From the NCBI RefSeq assembly GCF_048060095.1, contig NZ_JBLUOA010000001.1:1116001-1180000 (forward strand): a stretch of DNA of 64,000 nucleotides. Reading direction: 5' to 3'. The stretch comes from JBLUOA01 sp048060095 (GTDB lineage: Bacteria; Pseudomonadota; Alphaproteobacteria; Rhodobacterales; Rhodobacteraceae). The position numbers were made by a program, and so were the translations under genes. Positions 17,286-26,025 of this stretch are shown here, one piece after another; position 1 is the stretch's first letter; every line of letters begins with the position of its first letter. A model generated the notes under the pieces. It saw only the letters and a list, made by a program, of their open reading frames with translations. It ran no database searches and had not been told where the DNA came from.

Positions 17286-18395
17286 TTGCTCGCGCTGATC
17301 GAGGTTTCCTGTCTCAGGCTCGATCACATGAGCGAGGACGAGAAACGCGCGTATGTGCTGGCCGACAACAAGCTCGCGTTGAATGCTGGCTGGGACGAGG
17401 ATCTGCTGGCCGCCGAGCTGGACGCCTTAATGTCGGCCGATTTCGACTTCGATGTCTCGATCACAGGATTTTCAATTCCCGAGATCGACGGGGCTCTCGC
17501 GGCAATTACTCCGGAGGAACCCGGCGATCCAGACGACGATGTCCAGCCTGTAGATGCACCTCAACGGGTGCGACCTGGGGATGTCTGGCAACTGGGTCGA
17601 CATCGACTGATCTGCGGCAATGCTCTCGACCCGATCGTTGTTGGTGCGCTGATGGATGGAGACGTGGCTCGCATGGTGTTTAGTGATCCGCCCTACAACG
17701 TGCCGATTGATGGTCACGTTGGCAATTCGGGAAAAGTCCAGCACCGCGAGTTCGCCATGGCCTCCGGGGAAATGAGCCAGACCGAGTTCGTAGGCTTTCT
17801 AGAACGGGCCTTCCGCAACCTCGTCCGTTACAGCGTGGACGGATCGATCCACTTTCTATGCATGGACTGGCGACACATGTCTGAGATGCTGGCGGCGGGG
17901 CAGGGGGTCTATGACGAAATAAAAAATCTCATTGTCTGGGCCAAAGACAATGGCGGTATGGGCACGTTCTACCGTTCGCGCCACGAGTTGATCTTTGTCT
18001 TCAAGAAGGGGACAGAACCTCACATCAACACGTTCGAGTTGGGTCAGCACGGACGTTATCGCACCAATGTTTGGGAGTATCGTGGGGCAAACAGTCGCCA
18101 TGCAACCCGAATGGAGGAACTGGCGCTCCATCCGACTGTGAAGCCCGTGCAGATGATTGCCGACGCAATCCGGGATGTCTCCGGACGTGGCGAGATCGTG
18201 CTTGATATTTTCGGAGGCTCGGGATCAACGCTGATTGCAGCAGAAAAAACTGGTCGGCGTGGCTATCTTTGCGAGCTCGACCCGATCTATTGCGACCGGA
18301 TCCTTTCCCGATGGGAAGCATATGCAAACGACGAAGCCGAACGACTGGTCTGTGGCTGGCAGGCACCGGTCGGCAAGCTGGAGGCGGCGGAATGA
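17286..18395 (+). CDS. ParB-type DNA methyltransferase, 5'-truncated
   Basis: 369 residues from TTG 17286. The C-terminal part is a complete beta-group N4/N6 amino methyltransferase: DPPY in FSDPPYNVPIDGH (catalytic), then HPTVKP and the SAM-binding LDIFGGSGSTLIAAEKTGR. The N-terminus keeps only the tail of a ParB/Srx domain (HMSEDEKRAYVLADNKLALN). The coding frame continues upstream as FAAAKLLALIEV to a TGA near 17257, so the first roughly 65 residues of the family are missing. Catalysis may survive; expression is doubtful. It overlaps the next gene by ATGA, as in phage-borne pairs. Confidence 0.8.
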   Translation: MLALIEVSCLRLDHMSEDEKRAYVLADNKLALNAGWDEDLLAAELDALMSADFDFDVSITGFSIPEIDGALAAITPEEPGDPDDDVQPVDAPQRVRPGDVWQLGRHRLICGNALDPIVVGALMDGDVARMVFSDPPYNVPIDGHVGNSGKVQHREFAMASGEMSQTEFVGFLERAFRNLVRYSVDGSIHFLCMDWRHMSEMLAAGQGVYDEIKNLIVWAKDNGGMGTFYRSRHELIFVFKKGTEPHINTFELGQHGRYRTNVWEYRGANSRHATRMEELALHPTVKPVQMIADAIRDVSGRGEIVLDIFGGSGSTLIAAEKTGRRGYLCELDPIYCDRILSRWEAYANDEAERLVCGWQAPVGKLEAAE

Positions 18396-19099
18396 AAGAA
18401 CGTCGCGTCAACCTGCCGGTACAAAAACCGGGGGCCAACTATGAAGTCGGCTATGGCAAACCGCCGAAAGCCACACAATTCAAGCCCGGGCGATCTGGCA
18501 ATCCCAAGGGCCGGCCAAAGGGCGCGAAGAACAAGCGCCCCGGTCTACACGAAGAGCGGATGAAGGAAATCGTCCTCGACGAGGCCTATCGCGACATCAC
18601 AGTGCGCGACGGCGTTCGCAACGTCACGATTCCTATGGCACAGGCTGTTATTCGAGCGTTGGCAGTCAATGCCGCAAAAGGCCAACACCGGGCGCAACGT
18701 CTCTTCGCCGAACTCTTGGCCTCGGTTGAGAGCTCGAGGAAGCTTCTTCATGATGAATATTTTGAGAATGCTGTGACTTATAAGCTGGAATGGGAGAAGG
18801 AACTTGAACGGCGGAACCAGCTCAATATCACGCATCTGCCCGATCCCCTTCCGCATCCCGATCAGATCAGGATCGACATGCGCGAGGGTACAATCCATAT
18901 GACCGGCCCGATGACAAAGGAGGACAAGGCTCTGCTTGATCGGTGGGAACTACGCAAGCCGCAGATCAAGGAGGCTGTCAAGGCGCTGAAGGAGAACCTT
19001 GAACACGAGATCGACGCGGACGAGCGTGCGGATATCGAAAAACACATCAGAATAGGAGAAAAGATGCTTGCTGAGATCACAGAGGCAATCCCGGATTGA
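18392..19099 (+). CDS. DUF5681 domain protein (phage-associated)
   Basis: 235 residues. KPPKATQFKPGRSGNPKGRP followed by KGAKNK near residues 20-45 is the DUF5681 signature, a basic nucleic-acid-binding-like segment. A helical and then a charged coiled-coil-like C-terminus follows. The family is typically found beside terminase and methyltransferase genes in prophages; here the terminase is absent. Its ATG lies within the methyltransferase stop (ATGA), so the two are coupled. Function unknown. Confidence 0.8.
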   Translation: MKERRVNLPVQKPGANYEVGYGKPPKATQFKPGRSGNPKGRPKGAKNKRPGLHEERMKEIVLDEAYRDITVRDGVRNVTIPMAQAVIRALAVNAAKGQHRAQRLFAELLASVESSRKLLHDEYFENAVTYKLEWEKELERRNQLNITHLPDPLPHPDQIRIDMREGTIHMTGPMTKEDKALLDRWELRKPQIKEAVKALKENLEHEIDADERADIEKHIRIGEKMLAEITEAIPD

Positions 19100-19194
19100 A
19101 AACGGAGCGGTGTTGCTTTCTCTTTGCTGCCATTTATGCTCCGCGTTGCATTTCCCAAGGGCAAGGTTAGCAAAGACCCCACTCCGGTCATTGG

Positions 19195-19305
19195 CAAGCA
19201 GTTCTGCGCTGTGATGCAGCGTTCGCATTACTGCCGTTCGTGCTTCGCGCGGCATTCGCGGTGGACCAATGACTGGGTCGCGGGACAAACCGGACCTTGG
19301 TGTGA
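19195..19305 (+). repeat. Dispersed repeat, copy A (diverged)
   Basis: Poorly conserved copy: ATTACTGCCGTTCGTGC and GTCGCGGGACAAAC match the family consensus pieces (ATTGCTGCCATTCGCTGC, TCTGCGGGACAAAG). It lies in the 298-bp gap after the DUF5681 gene, which contains no other feature I can support. Confidence 0.35.
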
Positions 19306-19397
19306 AGCAGCTGAGTGTCCGCTTTGATTATCATTGCGAAACATCCTTTGCTCGACCAAGGTTATCTGGATCAAACACACCTCAAAGGTACTGGGCG

Positions 19398-20501
19398 ATG
19401 AAAATCTCCAAAATCAGCGTCTTCCAGAAGGGCCTGCCTTACGGCGGTGGCGGGCTTGCCGTAGGTGATTTGAGCGAGGAGCGCACAAGAACATTTGATA
19501 CGTTCAACAGCACTGTTGTGGTCGTGGAAACCGATGCCGGGCTTAGTGGTTGCGGTGAATCTTGCCCTTGGGGTCCAACTGACCCGGGCACGATGCGCGC
19601 TCTCCCGATCCTCGCTAACGCGCTATTGGGCATAGATCCGCGTCAACTCCACGAGATCGAACTGAATATGGATGCCGCAATCGAAGGGCACACCTATGCA
19701 AAAAGCGCGATTGATATTGCGTGCTGGGACATCCTTGGGAAAAGCAAAGACGTTCCTGTCTACGACCTGTTGGGGGGCAAGCTGACCGACGGCGCACCTC
19801 TGTATCGTTGTGTCATGGAGCAAAAACACGACAAGATACGAGCTGAGATTGAGCAGTACCGGGCCGCTGGCTACAAATACCTCAAACTTAGGGTCGGCAT
19901 CCATCCAGAAGAAGATATAGAACTGATCCGTTTTGCAGCTGAAATCGCTGAACCTGGTGAAGTTGTTTACGCGGACGCAAATTGCCGTTGGACGCTTCCG
20001 GAAGCGATGCAAGTCGCACAGGCAATTGAAGACATAGACGTAATGATCGAACAACCCTGCCTGACCTATGAAGACTGCCTTCACCTGCGTAGGAACACGA
20101 ACCAGTCGATGAAACTTGATGAGTTGGTGACGGATCAGTTCATTGCTAAGCGGATAATTCGTGACAAGGCTGCTGACGTTGCCTGCGTGAAGATGGCGCG
20201 CATTGGTGGGCTAACAAAGGCCCGCAGAATACGCGATATTTTCGTCGAAAAAGGCACAAAGGTCGTCACCGAATGCATGATGGGTGGTGAGATAATATCA
20301 GCGGCGGTATCGCATTTTGCGGCGTCCACGCCCGCGAACCTTTTGTTCAATACGACGGACCTACATGCCTACAATACGGAATCGACCGGTTCACCAGCGC
20401 CACCAACTTCTGACGGTCGATTGTATTGCCACGGCACACCGGGACTTGGTGTCGAGCCTGATTTCGAAAGTCTAGCTGATCCCGTAGCTGTCTATGAGTG
20501 A
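19398..20501 (+). CDS. Enolase-superfamily enzyme (mandelate racemase/muconate lactonizing-like)
   Basis: 367 residues with the two-domain MR/MLE layout. The capping domain has CGESCPWG. In the barrel, metal ligands are seen in YADANCRW (Asp), VMIEQPC (Glu) and MKLDELV (Asp), and the second acid/base Lys is in CVKMARIGGLTKARRI. The overall sequence resembles hydroxyproline-betaine epimerases and cis-3-hydroxyproline dehydratases. The first motif reads YLKLRVG: where relatives have K-V-G this protein has R-V-G, so one catalytic Lys appears replaced by Arg. Start ATG 19398 begins the conserved domain. Followed by repeat copy B. Confidence 0.85.
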   Translation: MKISKISVFQKGLPYGGGGLAVGDLSEERTRTFDTFNSTVVVVETDAGLSGCGESCPWGPTDPGTMRALPILANALLGIDPRQLHEIELNMDAAIEGHTYAKSAIDIACWDILGKSKDVPVYDLLGGKLTDGAPLYRCVMEQKHDKIRAEIEQYRAAGYKYLKLRVGIHPEEDIELIRFAAEIAEPGEVVYADANCRWTLPEAMQVAQAIEDIDVMIEQPCLTYEDCLHLRRNTNQSMKLDELVTDQFIAKRIIRDKAADVACVKMARIGGLTKARRIRDIFVEKGTKVVTECMMGGEIISAAVSHFAASTPANLLFNTTDLHAYNTESTGSPAPPTSDGRLYCHGTPGLGVEPDFESLADPVAVYE

Positions 20502-20646
20502 TGCGAGCAATGACAATTGCCGAATACTTGCGTCCAGATGAACCCTGATGCGGTCATTGGCTGCGATGCAGAAAAACGGTAATTTGGGCTCCTAGCTGCC
20601 ATTAGATCGATTGCAGCATGTTTGCGGAACTAGTTGCCTGCCACCA

Positions 20647-20785
20647 ACAAGGACGGCCCATTCCGGACCTTCACCCTACCGTCACGATGCTGCGGTCGCA
20701 GCCCGGACAGCCGACATTCGCTGCTAATGCAAAGTGCGCAGACGGTCCAACTCACAGTCTGCGGGACGAAGCTGCCAATCACGCG
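20647..20785 (+). repeat. Dispersed repeat, copy B
   Basis: Near-consensus copy. Core pieces in order: GGACGGCCCATTCCGGACCT, the hairpin GCTGCGGTCGCAGC followed by CCGG, CATTCGCTGC, AACTCACAGTCTGCGGGAC, GAAGCTGCCAAT. It fills the gap between the enolase-family gene and the next, opposite-strand pair. A further diverged piece (TGCCATTAGATCG, then GCAGCAT) lies just upstream, near 20598-20622. Confidence 0.7.
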
Positions 20786-21423
20786 AAGTAAAAGAACAGC
20801 GGCACGGGTGCCACTGCGCAAATGATGACTGCTAGAAATGCCCAAGCCGAATAGAGCCGTGACGCCCCGGCGATAAATGCAAGCCCCCCGCCACCACCTA
20901 CGAGAGAGTTTCCCGGAATATTGAGCGCGGCTGCAAGCAAAATATGTCGGTGACGATGTAGTCTCTGACCCAGCTTTGATGGGACAATCAATAAAAGTTT
21001 GTCCAAGAGGTCTTTCGGAGCAGCGTTGCCTAGATCAGCAACGAATGTTGCGGCCTTGTTTAAGCCAAGCCAATCGAGCGCGTGGGCTAGGGCGGTCGCA
21101 GGCATAAGTCTCGCAATGAAGAATGAAAGCATCAAAGCTCCTAGCATCCCCAAATAAACGAGGGGCGCAATCTGTCCGCCAAAGAGCAACAGCAACGCGA
21201 AACCAATCTCGGCACCCGGAACGAAAGGAATGGCCGCCAAGACCACAAACGCAACAAAGGCTGTCATGACAATTCGATGGATCATAGGCTCGTTCATAGG
21301 GCGCAATTCGGGCACAGTCAGGTCTTTCAACACATCACTTAGAAGCCAGCCACCCAGCAAGAGTAAGGTGTAGAAAGCTATAGCCCTTCGGTTGGCCCAA
21401 AGACGTTTCAAAACCGAGCGCAC
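20779..21423 (-). CDS. Membrane protein, DedA/VTT-like
   Basis: 214 residues with about five hydrophobic segments (16-34, 50-70, 72-92, 95-112, 180-212). The FVPGAEIGFALLLLFGGQIA segment resembles the conserved loop of VTT/DedA-type proteins (F-x-P-G at the start of a re-entrant helix), which take part in lipid or membrane homeostasis; the resemblance is moderate. It starts at GTG 21423 inside the end of the preceding gene (16-bp overlap), so the two are translated together. Confidence 0.65.
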   Translation of the reverse strand: MRSVLKRLWANRRAIAFYTLLLLGGWLLSDVLKDLTVPELRPMNEPMIHRIVMTAFVAFVVLAAIPFVPGAEIGFALLLLFGGQIAPLVYLGMLGALMLSFFIARLMPATALAHALDWLGLNKAATFVADLGNAAPKDLLDKLLLIVPSKLGQRLHRHRHILLAAALNIPGNSLVGGGGGLAFIAGASRLYSAWAFLAVIICAVAPVPLFFYFA

Positions 21424-21899
21424 ATAGGGTTTTTGTCTGGTTCACTCGACAGCATGGTTTGACGTGTCTCGGTCAATGAAGCGCTTTCAGGGGCGGTTGA
21501 AATTTGTCCAATAAAAACGATTTCGCGATTTGTCGTCCAGTACCAACGGCGGCGTTCCCAAGTTATTGAAACCCGAATTGTACCGTCGCTTTTTACAAGG
21601 CCGTCATAGCCGAACTGACCACGGCTTTCGCTTTCGAGTATCCCTTTGAAGCGTACGCCATCCGTCGTTGCTTCAGCTTCATAAGTGCCGGGAACAAAGC
21701 CGCACCGCGTGCAGATGTCAGACCAGAAATGACCATTGTCAAAATATAGACTGTCACTGAGATCTGGGTTTTCGGCAGGGCCGATCATGCCTGTGAAGAC
21801 GCGGCCGTCTAGGATACCTTCCGCGTTCCCTGTGGTCGCTACAGAAAAAGAGAGCACGAAGCCCAATGCCAAAGCAGAGAGTATGCGTCCGACAATCAT
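21408..21899 (-). CDS. Secreted hypothetical protein with CxxC
   Basis: 163 residues. Signal peptide at residues 1-26 (ALALGFVLSFSVATTGNA). The mature part is a likely beta-sheet domain (DGRVFTGMIGPAE, SLYFDNGHFWSDICTRCGF) with a CTRC pair that could form a disulfide or bind metal. I do not recognise the family. It overlaps the DedA-like gene, which suggests that the two act at the same membrane face. Confidence 0.7.
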   Translation of the reverse strand: MIVGRILSALALGFVLSFSVATTGNAEGILDGRVFTGMIGPAENPDLSDSLYFDNGHFWSDICTRCGFVPGTYEAEATTDGVRFKGILESESRGQFGYDGLVKSDGTIRVSITWERRRWYWTTNREIVFIGQISTAPESASLTETRQTMLSSEPDKNPMCARF

Positions 21900-22035
21900 T
21901 CACCAAACCTTAAAATGACAGACTATGCGGCAATTCGACTGCAAGCAATGGCATGCATTTATGTCCGCTTCGGGCTTTTCGCGGCCATCGGGTGCTGTGC
22001 AGCATCTCACGCTATTTCATCCTGGCCATCGTTGA

Positions 22036-22163
22036 GATCGGCCCATTCCCGACCTTGGACACGCGGATGGAATGCTGCAGTCGCAGCCCGCTTAGCAGCC
22101 ATTCGCTGCGATAGCGAAATCTCGAGGTTCGCGAATGGGAAAGGCGCGGACAAAGCTGACGTC
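22036..22163 (+). repeat. Dispersed repeat, copy C
   Basis: Pieces present: ATCGGCCCATTCCCGACCTT, GCTGCAGTCGCAGCCCG, AGCAGCCATTCGCTGC, GCGCGGACAAAGCTGACG. It occupies the gap between the secreted protein gene and the GFA gene. Confidence 0.65.
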
Positions 22164-22178
22164 TAGATCAAAGCCAGA

Positions 22179-22658
22179 CTATCCAAAGATGGCAGTTAGA
22201 CGCTGATATGCGTTCTCCGGCCACACATCCTTGAACTCATAAAAGTTCTCGAAAATCGGAATGTCTGGATTTAGCGGAACCCATGTCTGCTTACTGGCTG
22301 TAAATATCTGCGCGTCTGGCGGACAGAGATAGGGGTGGTCCAGTGTGCCAACGCGGACGTACGTCAGTTTTCCCAGTCGAACGAGATAGCTGCTGAACAC
22401 GGCGGTGCCGCAGGAAGCGCAGCGGGTGATGACTTGCCCCTTACCACTGGGTGTGTCGAGCTTGTGTTCCGTCGTTTTGCCGCTTGCGGAAACACGGTCC
22501 GCCTCGATGATGGCATTTAAGACGTACGCAGAGCCTGTTTGTTTCTGACATTCTTTGCAATGACAGCAATGCACAAACATCGGCTCAGAGCTCATCCGAT
22601 ACGTCACTTTTCCGCATCCACATGCGCCGGTGAGGAGAACTGTTTCTTCGGGTTCCAT
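22179..22658 (-). CDS. GFA family (glutathione-dependent formaldehyde-activating-like) zinc protein
   Basis: 159 residues. The zinc-binding cysteines stand as GACGCGKV, CCHCKECQKQTGSAY and CASCG, the full GFA pattern (CxC...CxxC...CxxC). GFA enzymes speed formation of S-hydroxymethylglutathione from formaldehyde, but most members, this one included, are assigned by fold only. It lies 3 bp after the ABM-like gene on the same strand, so the pair is an operon. Confidence 0.88.
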   Translation of the reverse strand: MEPEETVLLTGACGCGKVTYRMSSEPMFVHCCHCKECQKQTGSAYVLNAIIEADRVSASGKTTEHKLDTPSGKGQVITRCASCGTAVFSSYLVRLGKLTYVRVGTLDHPYLCPPDAQIFTASKQTWVPLNPDIPIFENFYEFKDVWPENAYQRLTAIFG

Positions 22659-22661
22659 AAC

Positions 22662-22955
22662 TTACTCCACCAGATTGTAGTGTTTGATGATCCGGGCTTC
22701 GACAAGCTCAGCCTCAGCGGGATCAATGTGCGGCGATCGATAGTCATCGCCAACGAATGCCTTAAGCGATGCCACGTCGCGCCAGACCATCACAAAACTG
22801 AACTCTCTCGGACTATCCGTTCGCGGCGCACCGGGCAGGACTTGGACAATACCGTCGGTTCCCTTCATCAAAGGGATTGCCGTATTGTGAAAGAACTCGC
22901 TGAATTCTTTCTCCTTACCTTCGCGAACAAGTACCTGAAAAATGCGCATTATCAT
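22662..22955 (-). CDS. ABM-fold small protein
   Basis: 97 residues with the antibiotic biosynthesis monooxygenase ferredoxin-like fold: MRIFQVLVREGKEKEFSEFF, GIVQVLPG, EFSFVMVWRDVASLKAFVG, then an acidic helix. Such proteins are dimeric and often act on quinones or unstable intermediates. GGGGGACA precedes the ATG. It is the first gene of a two-gene operon with the GFA protein, which suggests a shared detoxification role (inference). Confidence 0.8.
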   Translation of the reverse strand: MIMRIFQVLVREGKEKEFSEFFHNTAIPLMKGTDGIVQVLPGAPRTDSPREFSFVMVWRDVASLKAFVGDDYRSPHIDPAEAELVEARIIKHYNLVE

Positions 22956-23045
22956 GCTATGTCCCCCTATGAGCGGGTTTCACCTGCATGAGCACCTCAG
23001 ATGTTCTTTTAGCACAAAGACCAGTGATTGTCGCGTTTGGGCTCG

Positions 23046-23170
23046 AAGTTGCCATCGGAGCAAGCGCGGCCTCTGAAGTTCTGAGCTGAGATTGATCTTC
23101 GAAGTCGGCCCATACCAGCCATTCATCGGGTCAGGCAACGCCGCAAAGCAGCTTTCCTATTGCAGACGTT
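23046..23170 (+). repeat. Dispersed repeat, copy D (diverged)
   Basis: AAGTTGCCATCGGAGCAAGC matches the stretch upstream of copy G (GTTGCGACCATAGGAGCAAG), and GAAGTCGGCCCATACC corresponds to the GGCGGCCCATTCC start. The remainder of the 458-bp gap 22956-23413 shows no gene; GGAGGGCGAG directly before 23414 is the ribosome site of the epimerase. Confidence 0.45.
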
Positions 23171-23413
23171 GAATATCGTCGCGACCAATCTACTGAAGAA
23201 CCGACCGGTTCACACGACACATGGCCAGAATGTTCGAGTTGTTTAGTCATCACCTGTTACGCGCGGGCCCTAACGTCTCCAATGCTCTGCGAGACATGCA
23301 ACCGAGGCAGTTGCTGATCCTTGCTCGCCAATGCCTTGCTCTTCGCTGCTTCGGTGGTTCATCATTAGGCCAAAATCTGAGTGGCACCCAGGTGCTGATA
23401 GCTGGAGGGCGAG

Positions 23414-24298
23414 ATGCGGGTTTTCTTTACAGGCGGTAGCGGCAAGGCGGGCAAATGGGCGGTCCGGTATTTGCAGGCGCAAGGGCACCACGTGGTGAAT
23501 GTGGACAAAACACCCTCGGGGCTGGATTGTCCCGAGTTGTTGGCTGACCTTTGCGATGCGGGCCAAGTCATTGGTGCCATGTCGCAGTTCATTGAAAGCG
23601 CTGAGTTGGACTTGGGCACCGGCATTCCAACTTATGATGCGGTCGTGCATTTCGCGGCGATCCCCCGCGTCATGATCGGCACTGATGGTGAGTGCTTTCG
23701 GCAGAACACTTTGACCACCTACAACGTGATCGAGGCGGCCGTGAAGCTTGGAGTTCAGAAAGTCGTCTTTGCAAGCTCGGAGACAACCTATGCTGTGTGC
23801 TTTGCCGACGGAGAGTTGAAACCGGATTTCGTACCGATTGACGAAACCCATCCAACAGTGCCCCATGACAGCTACGCCATTTCGAAGGTCTGCAACGAGA
23901 TGACCGCCCGGTCCTTTCAGGCTCGAACGGGCGCCGACATTTACGGATTGCGGATCAATAACGTTATCGAGCCCGACGAATATGCTGAGAAGTTCCCGGC
24001 ATTCATAGAAAATCCAGCCCTACGCCGCCGCAACATCTTTGCCTATATTGATGCCCGCGATTTGGGGCATATGGTGGACTGCTGTTTGAACACGGATGGT
24101 CTGGGCTATGAGGTGTTCAACGTATCCAACGACGACATGTCAGTCGATATTACCTCGAAACAGGTGATTGAACAGTTCTATCAGGGTGTCGAGATTCGCG
24201 GTGAGATGGGCGCAGACGAGACGTTCTATTCCAACAAAAAGGCGAGGAAGATGGTTGGGTTTCAGCCGAAGCACTCCTGGCGGGATGTCTTGGAATGA
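23414..24298 (+). CDS. NAD(P)-dependent epimerase/dehydratase (extended SDR)
   Basis: 294 residues. Rossmann loop FFTGGSGKAGKWA (GxxGxxG), VDKTPSG, the acid-base region FASSETTYAV and catalytic YAISK (YxxxK). The fold is an extended short-chain dehydrogenase, related to nucleotide-sugar epimerases and uronate dehydrogenases; the substrate is not clear. GGAGGGCGAG before the ATG. Probably monocistronic, with a repeat copy on either side. Confidence 0.88.
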   Translation: MRVFFTGGSGKAGKWAVRYLQAQGHHVVNVDKTPSGLDCPELLADLCDAGQVIGAMSQFIESAELDLGTGIPTYDAVVHFAAIPRVMIGTDGECFRQNTLTTYNVIEAAVKLGVQKVVFASSETTYAVCFADGELKPDFVPIDETHPTVPHDSYAISKVCNEMTARSFQARTGADIYGLRINNVIEPDEYAEKFPAFIENPALRRRNIFAYIDARDLGHMVDCCLNTDGLGYEVFNVSNDDMSVDITSKQVIEQFYQGVEIRGEMGADETFYSNKKARKMVGFQPKHSWRDVLE

Positions 24299-24348
24299 TC
24301 GTGCAGGCTTAACATTTGCTCAATTTAAGGAGCCATGAGCGTCTCGAC

Positions 24349-24485
24349 ACGGGCGGCCCATTCCTGACCTTCAACTCAAGTTCAAGATGCTGCAGTGCTG
24401 TCGTCATAGTTGCCAGTCGCTGCAGGTGCGAAATTTGATAGTAGCCGAACTCACAAATCGCGGACCAAAGCTGCCACCCACTTCT
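24349..24485 (+). repeat. Dispersed repeat, copy E
   Basis: Pieces present: GGGCGGCCCATTCCTGACCT, GATGCTGCAGTGCTGTCGTC, GCCAGTCGCTGCAGGTGC, GAACTCACAAATCGCGGACC, AAAGCTGCCACCCAC. It follows the epimerase gene by about 50 bp. Confidence 0.65.
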
Positions 24486-24517
24486 ATTCCGACCTTGCAT
24501 TTTCGACGCAAGGCGCG

Positions 24518-24799
24518 ATGCTTCCATTGCCCATGAAACAAATCTCGCAAAGCCTCAATCAGCTAGCCGATAGCTTGAAGAAATCTCACACGTGGAACGC
24601 TGCAACTAAGACGTTGCCACGTTTGGTTTTCAGTATGGTTGTAGTATTTATTTCTGCAATGGCTGCGATGCTCGGTTCTCTGTTCTTACTGTTAAATACG
24701 CCCCTATTAGGAATCGTGGGCGGCGCGGTTTTTGTCGTGCTTCTGCTTTTATTGGCCATTTTGGCTCGAGAAGCGCGACGGCGGGAAAACGGCGAATAA
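24518..24799 (+). CDS. Small two-TM protein, unknown
   Basis: 93 residues from ATG 24518 (or 88 from ATG 24533). An amphipathic N-terminal segment (QSLNQLADSLKKS) precedes two hydrophobic helices (LVFSMVVVFISAMAAML and the following VVLLLLLAILA) and a basic end. The pattern looks like a phage-shock or YqjD-like small membrane protein, but no family is recognised. The start is uncertain because no good ribosome site precedes either ATG. Confidence 0.5.
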   Translation: MLPLPMKQISQSLNQLADSLKKSHTWNAATKTLPRLVFSMVVVFISAMAAMLGSLFLLLNTPLLGIVGGAVFVVLLLLLAILAREARRRENGE

Positions 24800-24949
24800 G
24801 GCACAGAGCCGACATGTGGATGTTGCGGTCAGATAAATTCGAGCGGAGAATAGTGACAAGGTCTGCTAAGCGGGCTCAGTTGCCGTAAATTTGACCTTGT
24901 CCAATGTCTGCTCATAGTCTGCCAAAGAGCACCTATAGGGCGTCCGCGA

Positions 24950-25780
24950 ATGAAATTTTCAACCAAAGACATCGAACCATTTACCGCGTTTGAAAAGAAT
25001 GGCTGGGAGAAAGCCGCAGAAGCATACCATGATCATTGGGGTGCATTGTCGGCGCAATCAGCGATCCCAATGCTCCAATTGGCCGGGCTAAAACAGGGCG
25101 CAGATGTTCTTGATGTGGCAACTGGCGCTGGTTACATCGCGGCGGCGGCAAAGGGTATGGGGGCCAATCCCATCGGGTTGGACTTCTCAAGCGCTCAAGT
25201 CGAATTAGCTCGGAAAACAAACCCAGACATCGAGTTCCTTGAAGGTAACGCACAAGACCTGCCTTTCAATGATCAAAAATTTGATGTGGTCGTAATGGGC
25301 TTTGGAATGAACCATCTGCCAGAACCGGAGAAAGCTGCCCAAGAAGCGTGGCGGGTTTTGAAACCGGGTGGTGCCTTCGCCTTCTCCGTGTGGGCCGCTC
25401 CGGTTGCTGGTGAAGGATTTGGGATTGTGTTGTCTGCCATCGAAAGTCACGGCGTCCCGAATGCAAGGCTGCCTGCGGCACCGCCTTACTTTCGGTTCGC
25501 AGACCCAAACGAAGTCAAGGCAGTGCTGGAACCGGCAGGTTTCAATGACATTTCAACCGCGATTACGCCTCAGGTTTGGCGGCACACTCGTCCCGACGAG
25601 GTGTTTGACGCCTTTAACGAGGGTGCAGTTCGCGCAACTGCCATGCTGAAGTGTCAACCTGAAAAAGTCCGCGAGAAAATCAGGGAGGTCGTGCGTGCTG
25701 AAGTTTGCGAGTTAGCGATGGGCGAAGACTATCTAATCCCGGTACCAGCATCGTTGTCGGTGGGCCTCAAAGAAAGCTGA
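24950..25780 (+). CDS. Class I SAM-dependent methyltransferase
   Basis: 276 residues. Motif I VLDVATGAGYIAAAA, GLDFSSAQVELA (motif II acid), GNAQDLPF, VVVMGFGMNHLPEPEKAAQE, then WRVLKPGGAFAFSVWA (post-motif III) identify a Methyltransf_11-type enzyme for a small molecule. The C-terminal YLIPVPASLSVGLKES is the usual end. A repeat-like tail (AAAGCTGACGTTCACTGC) begins at the stop codon, so the gene abuts repeat sequence with almost no spacer. Confidence 0.88.
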   Translation: MKFSTKDIEPFTAFEKNGWEKAAEAYHDHWGALSAQSAIPMLQLAGLKQGADVLDVATGAGYIAAAAKGMGANPIGLDFSSAQVELARKTNPDIEFLEGNAQDLPFNDQKFDVVVMGFGMNHLPEPEKAAQEAWRVLKPGGAFAFSVWAAPVAGEGFGIVLSAIESHGVPNARLPAAPPYFRFADPNEVKAVLEPAGFNDISTAITPQVWRHTRPDEVFDAFNEGAVRATAMLKCQPEKVREKIREVVRAEVCELAMGEDYLIPVPASLSVGLKES

Positions 25781-26025
25781 CGTTCACTGCAATGCATTGC
25801 AACCGAAGGCATAGGCTCCATACGGACAATGGGTGCGACTTGTTGGGGCGAGACAAGGGCAGCCGCCTTGGTTGCCGACTCCGCTAAGCCTTGGCGGAAG
25901 ATGTGTCTTGGCAGCTATTAAGCGCACTAGCCCGGAGGTAAGAAACGCCATCCCACGGGCCGCCGCTGTCGCGGCTTGGAGATCAGGTCGCTGTCCGCTC
26001 TGCACGGCTGAGCAAATCGAGCAGC

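Noticed and set aside
20630..20845. Short minus-strand frame within repeat copy B (ends with KVRNGPSLLVAGN)
   Set aside because: It is a translation of the repeat itself; a similar KVRNGP peptide appears in copy E, which shows that the DNA and not a protein is conserved.
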